DNA from: CBDFNC01 sp965249895
Lineage (GTDB): Bacteria > Pseudomonadota > Gammaproteobacteria > Enterobacterales > CBDFNC01
Direction of reading: 5' to 3'
Assembly (NCBI GenBank): GCA_965249895.1
Contig: CBDFNC010000005.1
Span: 248,001-312,000 of the forward strand
Length of the DNA: 64,000 nt
Under the pieces are notes generated by a model, which ran no database searches, was not told the origin of the DNA, and saw nothing but the letters and a program-made list of their open reading frames with translations. Position 1 is the first letter of the stretch. Each line of letters opens with the position of its first letter. The position numbers were made by a program, and so were the translations under genes. Positions 37,181 to 45,609 of the stretch are shown piece after piece.

Positions 37181-37532
37181 CGTATATCTCCATGCTATTA
37201 AATGTCACTATCTACAATGAGGAGCGATGCCACAAAACTGATACATACAACATCCACCATATTGACACGGGTCACATTGCAGCTATCGCAATGCAACTGT
37301 TCTACAGGAAGTATATCCGTGTAGTTATTTATCTTGGAAGACGCTAAAAGTTAAGGACTTGGACAAGTTCATATTGATCGTGTTGTTCAAGTACTAAGGG
37401 TTAGTTCAGATCATGGAAAACCCCTCACTCAAATGAAGATATTCATCGAGGATCGATTTGTCAATCTCGAATGAAGATTTTAGAATCCCACTTTCAAAAG
37501 TCGGTCTTTTCAGCGAAGATTGATAGGCGGGG
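37181..37532. other. Intergenic without a recognised gene
   Basis: No ORF is seen. The stretch ATGAAGATATTCATCGAGGA with TCAATCTCGAATGAAGATTT is a loose inverted pair near 37436-37480. Nothing firm can be assigned. Confidence 0.3.
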
Positions 37533-37705
37533 GAAAATGGGGACATCCACAATCTGGGAAAATGGGGACATCCACAATCTCAATGGTGGGTACCCCACAC
37601 TCATAAGTTAACCGAACAAGTAGGCTCACTGATCGCCCATTCCGAGCAAACCCAGAGCCTTTTTGACAGCTAGCTGCTTAGCGATTCGCAGGATATTTTC
37701 TAATG
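37533..37705. repeat. Tandem 25-mer followed by dispersed repeat copy d
   Basis: The unit GGGAAAATGGGGACATCCAC+AATCT occurs twice head to tail (37533-37582). It is followed by a palindromic GGACATCCAC..GGTGGGTACC pair. Then comes the ~75 bp family core with TCGCCCATTCCGAG and GATTCGCAGGATATTTTCTA. It ends about 110 bp beyond the downstream GNAT stop. Confidence 0.7.
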
Positions 37706-37817
37706 TAACGCTTCTGGGGAACAGTGCACCAATAATGTGTAACTCTTGGCCTAAGCGAATGAAAGTTAATTGCTGTTTTGTCCCCTGAGCCTTCTACCGT
37801 CCGGCATCAGCCATTTA

Positions 37818-38285
37818 TTACCATGCTTCTTTTTGCTTGTACATTATGTCAACCGAGCGGCCAAGCCAAGTAGTTCTCTCATAAGGTAACCAACCCAGCC
37901 CCTCATAAAGGTTTTACTGATCAAGAGTAAACAAAAATAGCTTCGTATACCCTTTTGCCCAAGCAGCCCTCTCTACAACCTGGCATAACTTATAAGCGAC
38001 ACCACGTCCACGATATTGAGGTAATACGAATACGCCACCAAGCCAAGGTGATAAATCTTCTCTGCCATCTAGATCATTTTTTCTCAAAGCAGCAGTGCCC
38101 AATACCACGCCATTTTCATGGGCTACCCACGCGATTGGTAGACTATCGGTATTCAAATGCGATCGAAGTTTAACTAAACGCTTCTCGACTGTGTCATCTG
38201 GGATAATTGATTTCCAAAAGTCAACTGCAGGCTGTGTCAGTTGCGATGTATAACTTGGATATTCTGCGAGATAACTAATCTCCAT
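37818..38285 (-). pseudogene. GNAT-family acetyltransferase with in-frame TAA
   Basis: The frame from ATG 38285 gives MEISYLAEYPSYTSQLTQPA, then WVAHENGVVLGTAALRKNDL and FVLPQYRGRGVAYKLCQVVE (CoA loop RGRGVA). It reaches TAA at 37914-37916 after LFTLDQ. The same frame continues NLYEGLGWLPYERTTWLGRS and ends at 37818. The lost part is the final strand and helix of the GNAT fold, so the truncated 123-residue product is probably inactive. A CAA-to-TAA change is the simplest cause. Confidence 0.82.
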
Positions 38286-38440
38286 TGTTTCCCTCCAAAT
38301 TGTGACTCCGGATTATGTATTTATATACCAGAAACTAGCCTAAATATTTACTCACTCTTCCCCCAAATTTTCCAAGAAATTGCCATAGACAAATAGCGAC
38401 TCTCCCTGAGCCTTCTAGAACAGGGTGGTCACCCTGACGG

Positions 38441-38752
38441 TCACTTCGAATTAAAAAGTAATCCAAATTGTGAGATATTATTGAGGTTAACTACCAGGAA
38501 TATGACCAAAACCGCTATCGAGATATTGCTAACTTGCATACCTTTATCTTCTTGATAACCCAAACACCGGTGGCCCGATATAGGTGAGTTAGGCTTCATA
38601 AAGAAGGCAAGGCTACTTACCACTTTACAAGCGCTGCCATTAAAGTAGGTAAAGTTTCTATAGGCATGCTCAGAAAGCGAGCCAGGCTCATGTAAACGGA
38701 GAAGAACTGAAAAACGCGAAGGCACTCCACCCCATTGCCTCAAGCTCTTCAT
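38441..38752 (-). CDS. Hypothetical 103-aa ORF with C-terminal membrane helix
   Basis: I do not recognise it. A hydrophobic segment NISIAVLVIFLVVNLNNISQ near the C-terminus could span the membrane. The N-terminal part lacks any motif. No strong ribosome binding site is evident. It may be real or a chance ORF in cassette-like DNA. Confidence 0.3.
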   Translation of the reverse strand: MKSLRQWGGVPSRFSVLLRLHEPGSLSEHAYRNFTYFNGSACKVVSSLAFFMKPNSPISGHRCLGYQEDKGMQVSNISIAVLVIFLVVNLNNISQFGLLFNSK

Positions 38753-38834
38753 TTCTTAGTGCAAGAAGAGTAGCTCCATGCTCAGGTTGAGCAAAAGCGA
38801 TCTATACAACTGCACTAAAATTAGCTAGTTCAAA

Positions 38835-39644
38835 TTAAACAATCATATTTACAGCCATAACTAACAATAACGCCGCAAAGATTTTTTTAACCGTTGAAAC
38901 AGGCAAATAGTGTGTCGATTTTGCCCCTAATGGTGCGGTAAACCAGGAGGTGCAAACAATACCTAATAACGCAGGTAAATATACAAACCCGGCAAATCCA
39001 CCTTCTAACGCATGGTGAGCACTACCTGAGCTGATATAGCCTATCGAACCAAATAGTGCGATGACAATACCGCAAGCAGAGGCACAACCTATTGCTTTTT
39101 TCATGTCGACAGAAAAAAATGTCAATAAGGGCACCAGAAGCGCACCACCACCGATACCTATCATCGCTGATAGCCCACCAGTGATCGTCGTAAATATGGT
39201 CATCAAGCTTTTATTCGGCACCTGACGTTTTGTCCCGGAGTCACGCCTGGTGCTACTATAAAACATCTTCATGGAAATCAGCGCTACACTCACCGCAAAC
39301 ACTAAGCGAACAACCTTTTCTGGTAACAGCGCTGCCATAAAACCACTGATAAGTGCACCGAGGGCAACTCCCGTCATTATCCAGGGGGCCAGCTCCCAGG
39401 GGACGTTACCATTTTTATGATGAGCGATTGCTGAAGAGGTGGATGTGAACAATATCGACGCCAATGACGTGGCGACTGCCGCAACTACCACCTTTTCTGA
39501 AGGTAAAACTTCAAAGTGAAGTAAAATACTGCTCAGCACCGGGACAATAACCAGCCCTCCACCAATACCCAATAATCCCGCTAAAAACCCAACACCACTG
39601 CCCAGTAACGCACAAGATATAATCAACAATAGCAATTCACTCAT
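38835..39644 (-). CDS. TauE/SafE-family sulfite/organosulfonate exporter
   Basis: The 269-residue protein has about eight membrane helices and the repeated glycine-rich TauE motif: FLAGLLGIGGGLVIVPVLSS near the N-terminus and LSAMIGIGGGALLVPLLTFF in the second half. These permeases move sulfite, sulfonates or similar anions across the inner membrane. It is monocistronic and divergent from mesX across a 326-bp region. The substrate is unproven. Confidence 0.88.
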   Translation of the reverse strand: MSELLLLIISCALLGSGVGFLAGLLGIGGGLVIVPVLSSILLHFEVLPSEKVVVAAVATSLASILFTSTSSAIAHHKNGNVPWELAPWIMTGVALGALISGFMAALLPEKVVRLVFAVSVALISMKMFYSSTRRDSGTKRQVPNKSLMTIFTTITGGLSAMIGIGGGALLVPLLTFFSVDMKKAIGCASACGIVIALFGSIGYISSGSAHHALEGGFAGFVYLPALLGIVCTSWFTAPLGAKSTHYLPVSTVKKIFAALLLVMAVNMIV

Positions 39645-39970
39645 TCAGTTCATCTCATATCAGAAATTAACGGGCCGCCATCCTACACGAATTAAGTTGA
39701 GAAAACATCAAGACAAGGCCAACCTACCTTGAATATATTTCATTTTCAACGTGAGATTAAAGCGTTTTCATTTCTGAACCAGACTCGGTATAAAAACAAT
39801 ACGTTCTTCACCTAAATCAAAGTTGGTGGAAATTACTCTGCGGTCAGACTGATAACAATCAAAAAATGCACTGCGAGTAATCAAATTAAATAGACCCAGA
39901 AGAAGCTAAGCCCTTAAAAGGGACAGGAAAAATTCAGGTTTTACTTTAGAAAATTGGATACCAGATTACG
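39645..39970. promoter_or_regulatory. TauE / mesX divergent spacer
   Basis: This 326-bp region carries the promoters of both genes. I looked for a MetJ box (AGACGTCT repeats), an S-box and a cobalamin riboswitch and saw none. A short hairpin AGCCCTTAAAAGGGAC lies just upstream of mesX. Confidence 0.4.
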
Positions 39971-40948
39971 ATGGATAAAGACTTCACATTTACTATTAGA
40001 AGCATTTGGTTTGATGAAAACTATCATCCTTCAGACAATACTCGAGCTACTACCAATTTTGCTAATTTGGCCAGAGGGGAGAGCCGTCAGGAGAACTTAC
40101 GTAATACCTTAAGGATGATTGACAATAGTTTTAATGCCCTGGCACATTGGGATAACCCTAATGGAGATCGCTACTCTCTCGAACTTGAGATTATTTCCGT
40201 TGATATGGAGATTGAAAACAGTGGCCAGACCTTCCCATCAATTGAAGTACTGAAGACCAATATTGTTGACCATCAAACAAATGAACGCATAGAAGGCATT
40301 GTAGGCAATAATTTCTCTTCTTATGTCAGGGATTATGATTTCAGCGTATTACTGTTGGATCATAATAAGGATAAACCAGGATTCACCATTCCAGATGACT
40401 TTGGTGATCTCCATGGGAGAATCTTTAAACACTTTGTAAATTCAAGCGTTTACAAAGTGAGGTTTAATAAACCACCGGTCATATGCCTGAGCGTCTCAGA
40501 TAGCAAGATCTATCATCAAACTGAGAATCAGCATCCCATGTTAGGTTTCGAATACCAGGCAAATGAATCTTCTTTAACTGAGCAGTATTTTAAAAAAATG
40601 GGGTTGCAGGTGCGCTATTTCATGCCGCCTAATAGCGTTGCGCCATTGGCTTTTTATTTCTTTGGTGATCTGCTTAATGACTATACAAACCTGGAGCTTA
40701 TCGGCACTATCAGCACGATGGAGACGTTTCAGAAAATTTATCGACCTGAGATTTATAACGCGAATGCGGTCGCAGGGAAGCGCTATCAGCCAAATCTGAA
40801 AAACCAGGATCATTCATTAACACAAATTATTTATGACCGGCACGAGCGCAGTCGATTGGCTGTTGAGCAGGGAAAATTTGCTGAGGAAAACTTCATCAAG
40901 CCATATCAGGCTGTTCTGGAGAAGTGGTCTGCTAATTACACCTTATAA
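39971..40948 (+). CDS. mesX: MesX, DUF1852 partner of methionine synthase MesD
   Basis: The 325-residue DUF1852 protein (FTFTIRSIWFDENYHPSDNT, then TTNFANLARGESRQENLRNT) has no signal peptide. DUF1852 genes were named mesX because they are required for the folate-independent methionine synthase MesD in aerobic bacteria. The gene lies 27 bp upstream of the MesD-type gene here, which fits that pairing. Its biochemical role (electron or methyl supply) is not settled. It is full length with no lesion. Confidence 0.88.
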   Translation: MDKDFTFTIRSIWFDENYHPSDNTRATTNFANLARGESRQENLRNTLRMIDNSFNALAHWDNPNGDRYSLELEIISVDMEIENSGQTFPSIEVLKTNIVDHQTNERIEGIVGNNFSSYVRDYDFSVLLLDHNKDKPGFTIPDDFGDLHGRIFKHFVNSSVYKVRFNKPPVICLSVSDSKIYHQTENQHPMLGFEYQANESSLTEQYFKKMGLQVRYFMPPNSVAPLAFYFFGDLLNDYTNLELIGTISTMETFQKIYRPEIYNANAVAGKRYQPNLKNQDHSLTQIIYDRHERSRLAVEQGKFAEENFIKPYQAVLEKWSANYTL

Positions 40949-40975
40949 TTAACGAGATTTTAAATAGTATCTATT

Positions 40976-42004
40976 ATGAAAAAAATATTACCTACTTCAA
41001 CTGCGGGCAGCTTACCCAAACCTTCCTGGCTTGCTCAACCAGAGGTACTCTGGTCACCCTGGAAGTTGCAAGACAAAGAACTGGTCGACGGCAAACATGA
41101 TGCGCTACGAGTTTCATTGCAAGAACAGCAACAAGCAGGAATTGACATTGTGAGTGACGGTGAGCAAACGCGCCAACACTTTGTAACTACGTTTATCGAG
41201 AACCTTGATGGCGTTGATTTTGAGAACCGTCAAATAGTCAAAATTCGTGATCGCTACGATGCAAGTGTACCAACGGTCGTTGGTCCGGTGAGTCGTCAAA
41301 AGCCAGTCTTTGTTGAAGATGCCAGGTTTCTGCGTCAACAAACAAACAAACCCATTAAATGGGCCTTGCCAGGGCCCATGACTATGATAGATACACTGTA
41401 TGATGACCATTATAAAAGCCGAAAAAAGCTGGCGTGGGAATTTGCTAAAATTCTCAATCAAGAGGCTAAAGATTTAGAAGCTGCTGGTGTCGATATTATC
41501 CAGTTTGATGAACCTGCATTTAATGTGTTTTTTGATGAAGTCAATGACTGGGGGATTGCGACTTTAGAGAGAGCGATAGAAGGGCTTAAATGTGAAACGG
41601 CCGTACATATTTGCTATGGCTATGGCATCAAAGCTAATACAGATTGGAAAAAGACGCTGGGCTCCGAATGGAGACAATATGAAGAAATATTTCCTAAGCT
41701 GCAAAAATCAGATATTGATATTATTTCACTGGAGTGTCATAACTCTCGTGTTCCAATCGAATTACTTGAACTTATACGAGGTAAAAAGGTGATGGTAGGG
41801 GCGATTGATGTAGCAACCAATACCATTGAAACTCCAGAGGAAGTTGCTAATACCCTTCGCAAAGCACTTGAGTTTGTAGATGCAGATAAGCTCTATCCTT
41901 GTACAAACTGTGGCATGGCTCCCTTGTCTCGCCGGGTAGCCACAGCCAAGCTAAATGCGTTAAGTGCCGGTGCAGAAATCATCCGAAGAGAACTCTCTGC
42001 CTGA
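40976..42004 (+). CDS. mesD: Core-MetE methionine synthase, MesD type
   Basis: The 342-residue protein corresponds only to the C-terminal catalytic domain of MetE. It starts LPTSTAGSLPKPSWLAQPEV and has IDIVSDGEQTRQHFVTTFIE, DIIQFDEPAFNVFFDEV, a zinc His in TAVHICYGYG, SLECHNSRVP and the final zinc Cys region YPCTNCGMAPLSRRVATAKL. It makes methionine from homocysteine with a methyl donor other than methyl-folate triglutamate. The MesX gene directly upstream assigns it to the MesD family, which needs oxygen. A different core-MetE family is possible but less likely. Confidence 0.85.
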   Translation: MKKILPTSTAGSLPKPSWLAQPEVLWSPWKLQDKELVDGKHDALRVSLQEQQQAGIDIVSDGEQTRQHFVTTFIENLDGVDFENRQIVKIRDRYDASVPTVVGPVSRQKPVFVEDARFLRQQTNKPIKWALPGPMTMIDTLYDDHYKSRKKLAWEFAKILNQEAKDLEAAGVDIIQFDEPAFNVFFDEVNDWGIATLERAIEGLKCETAVHICYGYGIKANTDWKKTLGSEWRQYEEIFPKLQKSDIDIISLECHNSRVPIELLELIRGKKVMVGAIDVATNTIETPEEVANTLRKALEFVDADKLYPCTNCGMAPLSRRVATAKLNALSAGAEIIRRELSA

Positions 42005-42036
42005 TATCAGGTAATATCATGATGTGTATTAGTTCC

Positions 42037-42242
42037 GACTAGATCTGACACATCTCCTTGCAAAGATGAGAGTTACCCGTTTTGATAAAGGTGTCGAATC
42101 TTCGATCAAAACTAAATAGGTAACTCTCATGTTGCATACCAACAATACCATTATCGAACACAAAACAGGATTACTAAGTCTGGCTCAAGAATTGGGGAAC
42201 GTTTCTAAAGCCTTTAAGGTTAAGGGTGTGCCTCGTGATACC
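42037..42242 (+). pseudogene. IS481-family element, 5' remnant
   Basis: The IS481-type end TAGATCTGACACATCTCC is followed by a long hairpin (42066-42130) and the transposase start at 42129: MLHTNNTIIEHKTGLLSLAQ, then ELGNVSKAFKVKGVPRDT. The similarity stops there, after about 38 codons, and unrelated DNA follows. The rest of the element is deleted. Confidence 0.72.
42066..42130 (+). promoter_or_regulatory. Start-codon-sequestering hairpin of the IS481 remnant
   Basis: Arms ATGAGAGTTACC (42066-42077) and GGTAACTCTCAT (42119-42130) are perfectly complementary. An inner pair GTTTTGAT/ATCAAAAC extends the stem. The right arm includes the AT of the ATG and the AGG upstream, so read-through transcripts would fold up the translation start. 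This is a known way for IS elements to avoid activation by outside promoters. Confidence 0.6.
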
Positions 42243-42575
42243 AGCATCCACTTTGCGGTAAGGCAAAGCCATGACTGAGATGTGGCCGCTCCCGGGGCCG
42301 GAGTAAATGGGATAACCTGGAACGGTTGTGTTGCATTTTCGAAAAAAGAGGTGATCGAACTTTTCCCTAGATACAGTTAGGCTGCCAAAGAATAAAGCTG
42401 CTCCCATAGCCGACATTCCGCAGCGATTTATGCTGGCAGCATTATTTTCTCGCCCAGGCGTTGTCGCCAGCCCTCTGAACCGTCTCTCCACCTAAGCCAG
42501 AAGCGGCAGTCTTAAATTTCGGGATCACTAAGCCTACCGCGCCGGGGCACAGTATGTGTTTTTCTTTTCCGCCGC
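42243..42575. other. Region between IS481 remnant and IS1634
   Basis: A minus-strand frame here (42491-42174) reads NTTVPGYPIYSGPGSGHISV, then MALPYRKVDAGI, which looks like a fragment of a real protein that I cannot name. It is cut by the IS481 junction. Nothing else is seen. Confidence 0.35.
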
Positions 42576-44237
42576 TCATTCCAACTGGTAGAGCCGCGCT
42601 ATCTCTTTACCGCACAGGCGGAGGATTTTCTCCTTTTCTTCCGTCAACCCAGTGACGCAGGCAGCTAGCCCTGGCGCATTCACTAAGTGGATCCCGTTCA
42701 TCCGTTGGAAGATCCACCTCATCGTCGGGGTGGCGGTGGGCTTGCCCACTTGGTTAAGCACGGTTTCATCTGCTGTTTTCAGGTTTTCCCGCAATTGGTA
42801 TTGGCCTGCGTTGTACACCATCAGGCACAGCGTCATCACCATCATCAACGCCTCGATCCGCTCCGGCTTTTTCAAGAACACCCCATTGAGGTGAAACTGG
42901 GGGTCTTTGATCAGGCGGAAACCCCGCTCGACCCCTTGTTGCGATTTGTAGGCGGCGAGCAGGCCAGCGACCTCCTGGTTGCCCAGTTCATTGGTCGCCA
43001 GCACGAAACGGCCCAGCTTGTTACGGTGCGGCCGGATCTTGTCCTGGCAGGGAGTCGACTCAAGTTCGAGCCGGTAGTGCGACACCTCAGGCTCGGCGTC
43101 TTTTTTCGGCCGACCACGACCTGCGTGTTTTTTCACCTCGCTGACCTCAACGTGACTAAGCCGGTGGTATTTGAGTTTACGCTCAAACTGCGCCGCCGCG
43201 TTGCGCGCGTCTTGTTTGCAGGCAAAGGCCTGCCCGGCCAGTTTGCGGGCCTGGCTTTCCGCTTCGGCCCCGGCTTTGGCGATGCGCTTGTCCAGAGTGC
43301 GACACTCTCTTTGCTCGGCCTGGCTGGAGTGGACCAGCAGCCACTGCTGCTTCAGCCCGCGCTCCACCTGGCCCAGCAAGACACCTTGATAACCTTGTTC
43401 CAGCGGCTGCCAGGCGAAGTCACTGGTATCGGCCTCGACCAGGAGTTTGACCGCTTTTACGCTTTCTGGCGCCCGAGTGACCCAGAGGTAGGCCGCTGTC
43501 AGCAGTTTTCCGTGGACGTAGAGCGCCGAATCCGCGATAACCAGCAGCTCCGGGCTGTTCTCCAGTGCTTGGCGGAAGGACTGGAGTTTGGCTAGGGTGG
43601 CGTGGAAACTGGCTTTGTCCTGGCTGTTGCCGTCCAGGCCTTCGCTCCAGATCGGTAAGTCCGCCGGACCGCTAACGATCAGGGACAAGACGAGTTGTTT
43701 GAGATCCGGCCGGTGATCTTTGGAGTAGCCCTGCTTGGGCAAGGGCGGTCTGGACTCGCCTTCCAGGTAAAGGTGTTCGAGATCATACTCGCCCACTAAT
43801 TTGAAGCTGGTGCTGTCCAACCGGAGGGTTTGCCGTCTACCGGGCGGGGTGAATTCCTGGTGGATCTCATTGGCAATCTCGGCGAGCAGCGCAGTGACAC
43901 CGTATTCGTAACAGGCGTCCAGGGTACGGCCCAGCGCGTCATCGTTCAACTGGGCGGCCTTGACACCTTCGCCAAATAACAGGGAAACCGCTTTGTCTTC
44001 AAAAAACTGGGGCGATAGATAAATGGGGTTCTGAGTGAAGCCCAGGCCGTTGATGATCATGGCCTTGATACGCTGGCCATGGCTGAGCTTGGAGCCATGC
44101 TGTTTGGACACCGGCAGTCTGGCGTCGATGCGTTCGACCAGTTTGAGCTTGTCGACGAAGCCGGCAACCAGGCCATGGTGGCCGAGAGTTTCAACCCGGA
44201 TCTGTCCCGATTTAATGCTGGTGTTGATGGCGGCCAT
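42576..44237 (-). CDS. IS1634-family transposase
   Basis: The 553-residue DDE transposase starts INTSIKSGQIRVETLGHHGL and has LRLDSTSFKLVGEYDLEHLY (first Asp), LLVIADSALYVHGKLL (second Asp) and QQGVERGFRLIKDPQFHLNG (Glu, YREK-like). It is full length. Its GC content (near 57% by eye) is far above its neighbours and it produces long spurious ORFs on the other strand. That suggests recent arrival from a GC-richer host. Element ends were not resolved. Confidence 0.9.
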   Translation of the reverse strand: MAAINTSIKSGQIRVETLGHHGLVAGFVDKLKLVERIDARLPVSKQHGSKLSHGQRIKAMIINGLGFTQNPIYLSPQFFEDKAVSLLFGEGVKAAQLNDDALGRTLDACYEYGVTALLAEIANEIHQEFTPPGRRQTLRLDSTSFKLVGEYDLEHLYLEGESRPPLPKQGYSKDHRPDLKQLVLSLIVSGPADLPIWSEGLDGNSQDKASFHATLAKLQSFRQALENSPELLVIADSALYVHGKLLTAAYLWVTRAPESVKAVKLLVEADTSDFAWQPLEQGYQGVLLGQVERGLKQQWLLVHSSQAEQRECRTLDKRIAKAGAEAESQARKLAGQAFACKQDARNAAAQFERKLKYHRLSHVEVSEVKKHAGRGRPKKDAEPEVSHYRLELESTPCQDKIRPHRNKLGRFVLATNELGNQEVAGLLAAYKSQQGVERGFRLIKDPQFHLNGVFLKKPERIEALMMVMTLCLMVYNAGQYQLRENLKTADETVLNQVGKPTATPTMRWIFQRMNGIHLVNAPGLAACVTGLTEEKEKILRLCGKEIARLYQLE

Positions 44238-44617
44238 AGCGCTCCCCGTTAATACATATCCTGGGACGATTGTGCCATGGCAGCGGTCAGAGGCTTGTGA
44301 TCTTTTGGCTATAGTTTCTGTGATCTTTCAGACATTGGACACGCTAAAGTGAGATAGATCACATTTTTAAATTATCTAGGTGAGATGCAAATGGTGCGGA
44401 ATGTCGGTTCAACTTATCTGGTTTCACTATTCTTCCTCGAGGAGTTAACAATTTTAACAGGGTGTTCTTACCGCTTAATACACTCTTCGCCCATTGCGTG
44501 CAACCCAATAGATTTTATGGCGACTAACTGATTAGTGGTCAGCAAGATAACTCCTAATCCTTTTTTAGGGGAATGTTGTCGATCGATTAGCAGTTTATTC
44601 ATGGTGAATTTCTTTTA
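44238..44617. other. Intergenic, with dispersed-repeat copy e at 44487-44555
   Basis: Copy e reads CACTCTTCGCCCATTGCGTG, then GGCGACTAACTGATTAGTGG. It lies about 60 bp beyond the stop of the minus-strand membrane protein gene. It is followed by CCTAATCCTTTTTTAGGG, a possible short hairpin. No gene is seen. Confidence 0.5.
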
Positions 44618-44905
44618 CTAAACAGTCTTTGTTTTTACAAAACCAATTTCAATTCCTGCGTATACAAAGAGTAATGTTGCTACTAATGACGTTACAAATA
44701 CGGCTAAATATCTTAGTGCCCTTATCCGAATCTTATTGCTTTTCTTATCATTTAATCTGAACAACAAGAAAAGTGGCGTTGACTTTATAAACCCAACTTT
44801 TGAAAGTAGCTGGAGGTAATACTTAAAGTAAGCGATTAAACTAATAACTATTACAACAAATAGAGCAATCATTACAAAAGAGTAAATAGTTTTAGAATAG
44901 TCCAT
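44618..44905 (-). CDS. Small membrane protein with two to three predicted helices
   Basis: The product is about 95 residues from the ATG at 44905 (MDYSKTIYSFVMIALFVVIV), which has GGGAG upstream. Hydrophobic stretches IYSFVMIALFVVIVISLIAY and YLAVFVTSLVATLLFVYAGI are separated by a basic loop (LNDKKSNKIRIRALR). I do not recognise the family. It is typical of single-gene accessory DNA, with a repeat copy just 3' of it. Confidence 0.5.
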   Translation of the reverse strand: MDYSKTIYSFVMIALFVVIVISLIAYFKYYLQLLSKVGFIKSTPLFLLFRLNDKKSNKIRIRALRYLAVFVTSLVATLLFVYAGIEIGFVKTKTV

Positions 44906-45609
44906 ATTAGCTCCCACAACCTATTTTTTTATAACTAGGAGAAAGAATTTTGTTATCCTTTCAAGAGTGATTTTACAGAAAATGTGGGGGGTATTTTTTA
45001 CTCTTTCACCAAACTACCCCAAAAGCTCCATCAAAAAATGCCTCATTAGCAAGCCTAATAAAGTAAAGCCCTATGTCCATCCCATCAGGTTGACTAGCAA
45101 GTGAATACTACTCCGAATTCCAGTCCAAGTGAACAAGATCACCAGAGTTAGCAAATAGGTTGATAATATAACTTGGAGCGGGGGAACTAGAGCCAACGGT
45201 ATATACAGCTCTATTCATTTCTCGATATTGTTCAGGAAGTGAGCGACTCTTCTTCCAGCTTATTTGTTAGCGAGGTATCTTGCTTAATTTTCAAGCCTGG
45301 GACGATTTCTTCAATGCCAGCAAAATACTCATAGGTTGTACCCACAGTGCTATCTAGAATAGAGTATTATTCAGTGTTTTGACGTGTGCTACTATCTTGA
45401 AAAACGCCGCACCTTTAACTGGCTTTTTTCGACTCGCGATACGTCAGGTTATCCGAAATCCAGACTGGCACACTTTATGGCTTGCTCGCTTTAGCCGCCC
45501 AAGCGTGCAAGCCTGAGTATGATACTTTATTACCCCCAAGGTGGATGGTTATGACTGTACAATGCGGCCTCAGAGTAAGTTCAGTATGACGCTTTATTAC
45601 TCTCCCACA
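44906..45609. other. Long non-coding stretch with a decayed ORF
   Basis: No intact gene is seen in about 700 bp. On the minus strand broken frames such as GIEEIVPGLKIKQDTSLTNK and AVYTVGSSSPAPSYIINLFA, then NSGDLVHLDWNSE, are protein-like but interrupted by stops, indicating an unidentified pseudogene at about 45005-45350. The segment near 45480-45600 holds two similar phrases (TATGATACTTTATTACC and TATGACGCTTTATTACT). Confidence 0.4.

Noticed and set aside
36622..37705. Repeat copies as coding sequence (LENILRIAKQLDIRKV-like on the minus strand)
   Set aside because: Several copies are open in one frame, but differences between copies fall mostly on amino-acid-changing positions and there are no starts, so the open frame seems accidental.
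42687..43595. 302-codon ORF on the plus strand
   Set aside because: It lies wholly antisense to the intact IS1634 transposase in GC-rich DNA, is Leu/Pro/His/Arg-rich and has no recognisable motif: a shadow frame.
33010..44555. True integron attC sites
   Set aside because: The repeats have the right placement but not the R''/R' core boxes or a consistent palindromic fold, and no integrase is in the window. Kept only as a repeat family.
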